Assembly: GCF_022811725.1 (NCBI RefSeq)
Contig: NZ_CP094527.1
Coordinates: forward strand, 1,240,001-1,304,000
DNA from: Mucilaginibacter sp. SMC90
GTDB lineage: Bacteria > Bacteroidota > Bacteroidia > Sphingobacteriales > Sphingobacteriaceae
Length of the DNA: 64,000 nt
Direction of reading: 5' to 3'
The translations under genes were made by a program, and so were the position numbers. Below, one piece after another: positions 60,368 through 64,000 of this stretch; within the stretch, counting starts at the first letter, position 1; every line of letters starts with the position of its first letter. The notes below the pieces were generated by a model that was not told where the DNA came from, made no database searches, and saw only the letters and a list, made by a program, of their open reading frames with translations.

Positions 60368-62902
60368 ATGGAAGCTAAATTTTCGCCGAGGGTAAAAGAT
60401 GTTATTCAATATAGCAGGGAAGAGGCATTACGTCTTGGGCATGACTATATAGGTACTGAACATCTTTTGCTTGGGCTTATCCGCGATGGGGATGGTGTAG
60501 CAATTAAATTGCTGAAGGGATTGAACGTTGATACCGCAAAACTTCGCCGCGCCGTTGAGGATGCAGTAAAGGGAACTATTGGAACAAACGTACATATCGG
60601 CAGCATCCCGTTAACAAAACAGGCCGAGAAAGTATTAAAGATAACTTATCTGGAAGCCAAAATATTTAAAAGCGATGTGATCGGTACAGAGCACCTGCTG
60701 CTGTCTATCCTTCGCGATGAGGACAACATTGCCTCACAGATACTGGTACAGTTTAATGTGAACTACGAAGTATTTAAGGGTGAAGTTGAATCACATAAAA
60801 ACGATGTTACTGACGAAATGCCGGGATCACCTACAGGTGGCGATGACGACTTTAAAGAAGAAGAGTCATTTAGTCAGCCTAAAAAGGTATCTGACATTAA
60901 ATCGAAAACACCGGTGCTTGATAACTTTGGCCGCGATTTAACCCGCGCCGCCGAAGACGGCAAGCTTGACCCTATTGTTGGTCGTGAAAAAGAGATCGAA
61001 AGGGTATCACAAATTCTATCGCGCCGTAAAAAGAACAACCCTATATTAATAGGTGAGCCGGGTGTAGGTAAATCGGCCATTGCCGAAGGTCTTGCATTAC
61101 GCATTGTTCAGCGCAAAGTATCACGTGTATTGTTCAATAAGCGTGTAGTTACACTTGATTTAGCCTCATTGGTTGCCGGTACCAAATACCGCGGCCAGTT
61201 TGAAGAGCGTATGAAAGCGGTAATGAACGAGTTGGAAAAATCACCTGATGTAATTTTATTTATTGACGAGATCCATACTATAGTAGGCGCTGGCGGTGCT
61301 TCAGGTTCGCTTGATGCATCGAACATGTTCAAACCAGCTTTGGCGAGAGGAGAGATACAATGCATTGGCGCAACCACCTTAGATGAATATCGCCAGTACA
61401 TTGAAAAGGATGGTGCTTTGGACCGTCGTTTCCAAAAAGTAATGGTTGAGCCGGCTACGCCGACTGAAACTATCGAGATCCTGAACCGCATTAAGGATAA
61501 ATATGAAGAACACCACGGTGTTACTTATACTCCTGAAGCTATTAACGCTTGCGTTAACTTAACCACCCGTTACATTACCGACAGGTTTTTACCGGACAAG
61601 GCTATCGATGCGCTTGACGAAGCAGGTTCACGTGTTCACTTAACCAATATCCACGTGCCTCAAAACATTTTGGATATTGAGCAAAAGATCGAACAGATCA
61701 AGATTGAGAAAAACAAAGTTGTTCGCAGTCAGAAATATGAAGAAGCTGCGCAGTTGCGTGATACAGAAAAGAATTTGTTAGTTGAGCTTGACCAGGCAAA
61801 AGCTGTTTGGGAAGCCGAAACAAAATCAAAACGTTACACCGTAACTGAAGATAACGTTGCTGAGGTAGTATCTATGATGACCGGCATCCCTGTACAACGT
61901 GTAGGTCAGGCCGACAGTCAGAAATTGCTGAACATGGCTGATACCGTTGCCAGCAAGATCATTGGCCAGGACGAAGCTATCAAAAAGTTAACCCGTGCTA
62001 TACAGCGTACCCGTGCAGGTTTGAAAGATCCTAAAAAACCTATCGGTTCATTCATCTTCTTAGGCCCTACAGGTGTTGGTAAAACGGAGCTTGCCAAAGA
62101 GCTTGCCCGCTTTATGTTTGACACTGAGGATGCCCTGATCCAGATTGACATGAGCGAATACATGGAGAAATTTGCTGTATCCCGTTTAGTGGGTGCGCCT
62201 CCGGGCTACGTAGGCTACGAAGAAGGTGGACAGTTGACTGAAAAAGTACGCCGTAAACCATATGCTGTAGTGTTACTTGATGAGATTGAAAAAGCTCACC
62301 CTGATGTATTTAATATCCTGTTACAGGTATTGGATGAAGGCCAGCTTACCGATTCATTAGGCCGTAAGGTTGATTTCAGGAACACCATCATCATCATGAC
62401 ATCTAACATCGGTGCCCGCCAGTTGAAAGACTTTGGCCAGGGTGTAGGTTTCAGCACTAACGCTAAAACTTTACAGGCCGAAAGCCACTCACGCGGTGTT
62501 ATCGAAAACGCTTTGAAACGTGCTTTTGCACCTGAGTTCTTAAATCGTATTGATGATGTTATCGTATTTAATTCATTAGGAAAAGACGAGATCTTCAAGA
62601 TCATCGATATTGAGCTTGCTTACCTGTTTAGCCGTGTAAATGGCTTAGGTTTCAAGATCGAGCTTACCGAAGCTGCTAAAGATTTCATTGCCGATAAAGG
62701 TTACGATTCGCAATTTGGTGCAAGGCCGCTTAAACGCGCCATCCAGAAATACCTGGAAGATCCGATTGCCGAAGAGATCCTGAAAGGTGAATTAGCCGAA
62801 GGTGACGTAATGGTAGTTGATTTTGATACTGAAACCAAAGAGATCAAAATCACCGACAGGAAAGGCGAAAGCAAAAAACCTGAGCAGGAAGAGCAAAAGT
62901 AA
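60368..62902 (+). CDS. clpC: ATP-dependent Clp protease ATP-binding subunit ClpC
   Basis: An 844-residue Hsp100 unfoldase that feeds ClpP and clears damaged proteins. Two Clp_N repeats (about 1-150), first AAA+ domain with Walker [16 protein letters not shown], a UVR-type/middle domain (about 420-480), and second AAA+ domain with [15 protein letters not shown]. The C-terminal ClpB-type small domain ends near residue 830, with a charged tail. Length and layout fit ClpC rather than ClpB, which is longer. A strong terminator follows. Confidence 0.95.
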   Translation: MEAKFSPRVKDVIQYSREEALRLGHDYIGTEHLLLGLIRDGDGVAIKLLKGLNVDTAKLRRAVEDAVKGTIGTNVHIGSIPLTKQAEKVLKITYLEAKIFKSDVIGTEHLLLSILRDEDNIASQILVQFNVNYEVFKGEVESHKNDVTDEMPGSPTGGDDDFKEEESFSQPKKVSDIKSKTPVLDNFGRDLTRAAEDGKLDPIVGREKEIERVSQILSRRKKNNPILIGEPGVGKSAIAEGLALRIVQRKVSRVLFNKRVVTLDLASLVAGTKYRGQFEERMKAVMNELEKSPDVILFIDEIHTIVGAGGASGSLDASNMFKPALARGEIQCIGATTLDEYRQYIEKDGALDRRFQKVMVEPATPTETIEILNRIKDKYEEHHGVTYTPEAINACVNLTTRYITDRFLPDKAIDALDEAGSRVHLTNIHVPQNILDIEQKIEQIKIEKNKVVRSQKYEEAAQLRDTEKNLLVELDQAKAVWEAETKSKRYTVTEDNVAEVVSMMTGIPVQRVGQADSQKLLNMADTVASKIIGQDEAIKKLTRAIQRTRAGLKDPKKPIGSFIFLGPTGVGKTELAKELARFMFDTEDALIQIDMSEYMEKFAVSRLVGAPPGYVGYEEGGQLTEKVRRKPYAVVLLDEIEKAHPDVFNILLQVLDEGQLTDSLGRKVDFRNTIIIMTSNIGARQLKDFGQGVGFSTNAKTLQAESHSRGVIENALKRAFAPEFLNRIDDVIVFNSLGKDEIFKIIDIELAYLFSRVNGLGFKIELTEAAKDFIADKGYDSQFGARPLKRAIQKYLEDPIAEEILKGELAEGDVMVVDFDTETKEIKITDRKGESKKPEQEEQK

Positions 62903-62926
62903 TTTTGTAATACTGTAAGTAATATT

Positions 62927-62962
62927 AAAGCCCCGTTTCGAGAAACCGAAACGGGGCTTTTT
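62927..62962 (+). terminator. Rho-independent terminator after clpC
   Basis: The perfect stem AAAGCCCCGTTTCG/CGAAACGGGGCTTT is followed by more Ts. Confidence 0.85.
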
Positions 62963-63005
62963 GTTTGGAGATTAGCCACTGGACTTAACGGATTGCATAA
63001 AAAAA

Positions 63006-63099
63006 CGTCATTGCGAGGAACGAAGCAATCCCAAACGGTACAGAGAGACTTGCATAGCCCCTCTGCAAATCGGGGATTGCTTCGTTCCTCGCAATGACG
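63006..63099. repeat. CGTCATTGCGAGG palindromic repeat
   Basis: A perfect inverted repeat of about 26 bases on each arm, containing CATTGCGAGGAACGAAGC, with a 40-base centre. A degenerate copy lies at 11240-11312. Confidence 0.75.
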
Positions 63100-63132
63100 A
63101 TTTGGGGTACAATAGCAAAGGACATTTATAAT

Positions 63133-64000
63133 CTACTTCCTTTCCACCTCCGGCTCGTAATCAACTGGCAGCATTTCGGCAACGCGGCTTACGCCCCAAT
63201 CACCTTCGTAGATAATGGCATGAGGATTTGCTATGATTCCGTTATTGTCAAAAAAAGCATGAGGCTCTTCAAATGAGACGATAGTTGTGGCATGGTTAGG
63301 CATATCGAGAGCCTGGATAGAACTGGTTGACGGATCCTGCTCTTTTTTTGTATACATGATATACAGGCAGTCGGTAAAAGTTATGGCAAAAAGTCCCTCC
63401 CGATCTGTTAAATTAAAAAATTCGTTCCTGTTTAGCGGCTTATTGACAAGGCTTTGATGGTACTTATTGTTTGATCCGCCCCGGTAACCAGGATTGGGAT
63501 CACGGATCAGGCGCATTACTACAAAGTTTTCGGCTGTAAGATTGTCTTTAATAGCCGACCGGTAAAAATGCATGCTGGAACCAAGGTATGCGGTTTGCCG
63601 CCGTTTATGCCATTTTTGTTTTTGTCTTTCGGTTCCCGGCAGATCTTCGAACGTGGAAATACCTTCATAGTATAGCATAACCCTGGGGATATTGTAGTTA
63701 AAGTTGGTTACCTTATACCTGATATGATAACCTAAAGCTTTGTTTTCAATTTCCAGAAAATCATGCGACGATGCTTTTAGTATATTAGTAATATCATCAT
63801 ATTCGAAATCAAGCACATCCGAGTTCAGGATTTTGCATTGAGCGGCGTTTTTCGAGCTCCCAAGAAATTGTTGCCTGAATATACTGTAGTATCTTTCACG
63901 GTTAGGGTCGGGCCTGATCTTTACCTCGTTTAACTGGAAGGTTTTAGGGATAATGCTGATGGTACCTAAATTGATATTGGTACTGCCTGCCTGCAGGCTA
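63133..64000 (-). CDS. Carboxypeptidase-regulatory-domain-type protein, partial
   Basis: The C-terminal 288 or so residues of a gene that runs off the right edge. Visible upstream of an internal GTG at 63816, in the same frame, is SLQAGSTNINLGTISIIPK followed by TFQLNEVKIRPDPNRERYY, a stretch like the end of the CarboxypepD_reg-like/DUF4480 domain common in Bacteroidota outer-membrane or periplasmic proteins. The rest is beta-rich. The start codon, signal peptide and full domain are outside the window, so the family is tentative. The GTG at 63816 is not its start. Confidence 0.65.
   Translation of the reverse strand, partial: SLQAGSTNINLGTISIIPKTFQLNEVKIRPDPNRERYYSIFRQQFLGSSKNAAQCKILNSDVLDFEYDDITNILKASSHDFLEIENKALGYHIRYKVTNFNYNIPRVMLYYEGISTFEDLPGTERQKQKWHKRRQTAYLGSSMHFYRSAIKDNLTAENFVVMRLIRDPNPGYRGGSNNKYHQSLVNKPLNRNEFFNLTDREGLFAITFTDCLYIMYTKKEQDPSTSSIQALDMPNHATTIVSFEEPHAFFDNNGIIANPHAIIYEGDWGVSRVAEMLPVDYEPEVERK

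Noticed and set aside
63006..63099. Possible CRISPR-like repeat
   Set aside because: It is a single palindrome with no spacer array and no cas genes anywhere in the window.
1..64000. tRNA, rRNA or intact insertion sequence
   Set aside because: None was recognised on either strand by reading; the absence was not tested with a dedicated tool.

Overview
This window reads as a chromosomal segment of an aerobic, Gram-negative, pigmented member of the Bacteroidota, most likely a sphingobacterial lineage close to Mucilaginibacter or Pedobacter. That placement is inferred from gene content: a short-chain-type threonine dehydrogenase, flexixanthin-like carotenoid genes, LPS and Kdo genes, an ECF-type sigma factor, and lipoprotein and OmpA-type envelope proteins. 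Promoters also match, with TAnnTTTG -7 boxes upstream of many genes and no convincing Shine-Dalgarno sequences. No tRNA, rRNA, CRISPR array, intact transposase or prophage was seen.

Layout. 0-10 kb: the start of a YebC-type gene, threonine dehydrogenase, asd, two tandem paralogous secreted proteins, a LysR regulator, a carotenoid desaturase (CrtD-like), a lipoprotein GH13 glycosidase and a cold-shock protein. 10-19.4 kb (all minus strand): ferrochelatase, then a carotenoid block (crtW, ispH, cruF-like hydratase, GT2 glycosyltransferase, acyltransferase), a second acyltransferase with an alpha/beta hydrolase, and the Kdo transferase waaA. 19.6-23.5 kb: nucleotide-sugar genes (UDP-xylose synthase, galE, rfbB) and a CpsB-type PHP phosphatase. 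23.6-34 kb: a MacB-like permease, thioredoxin-like proteins, an A-type Fe-S carrier, a stand-alone acyl-CoA mutase large subunit, dnaA with a possible origin upstream, and a large TlpA fusion. 34-38 kb: Uma2, Nudix, two TPM proteins, LemA and a sigma factor. 38.6-46 kb: an oxidoreductase/DinB/CoA-binding trio, then a minus-strand lipid-export and glycosyltransferase group (DUF5672, MsbA-like exporter, GT4, GT9). 46-64 kb: meaB, aminopeptidase P, an OmpA protein, a 47-residue membrane protein with ridA, recG, an M28 peptidase, an MFS transporter, an SDR, a SUKH protein, ettA, clpC and a partial outer-membrane-type protein.

How the genes fit together. IspH supplies isoprenoid precursors. CruF, CrtD and CrtW would turn gamma-carotene into a 1'-hydroxy, 3',4'-didehydro, 4-keto carotenoid of the deoxyflexixanthin type. 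The adjacent GT2 and acyltransferase suggest it is then glycosylated and acylated; this is inference, not shown by the sequence. WaaA, GT4, GT9, the MsbA-like exporter and the nucleotide-sugar genes serve the outer envelope. MeaB and the acyl-CoA mutase belong to the same B12-dependent chemistry although about 18 kb apart.

The intergenic regions are unusually rich in dispersed palindromic repeats of at least four families, some nested in one another. One is a MITE-like element of about 237 bp with terminal inverted repeats. A repeat of another type lies in frame inside waaA. A degraded glycosyltransferase C-terminus lies between the exporter and the GT4 gene. No obviously new defence or mobile system was found; the carotenoid-conjugate locus, the repeat families and the near-leaderless promoter arrangement are the most rewarding things to check.
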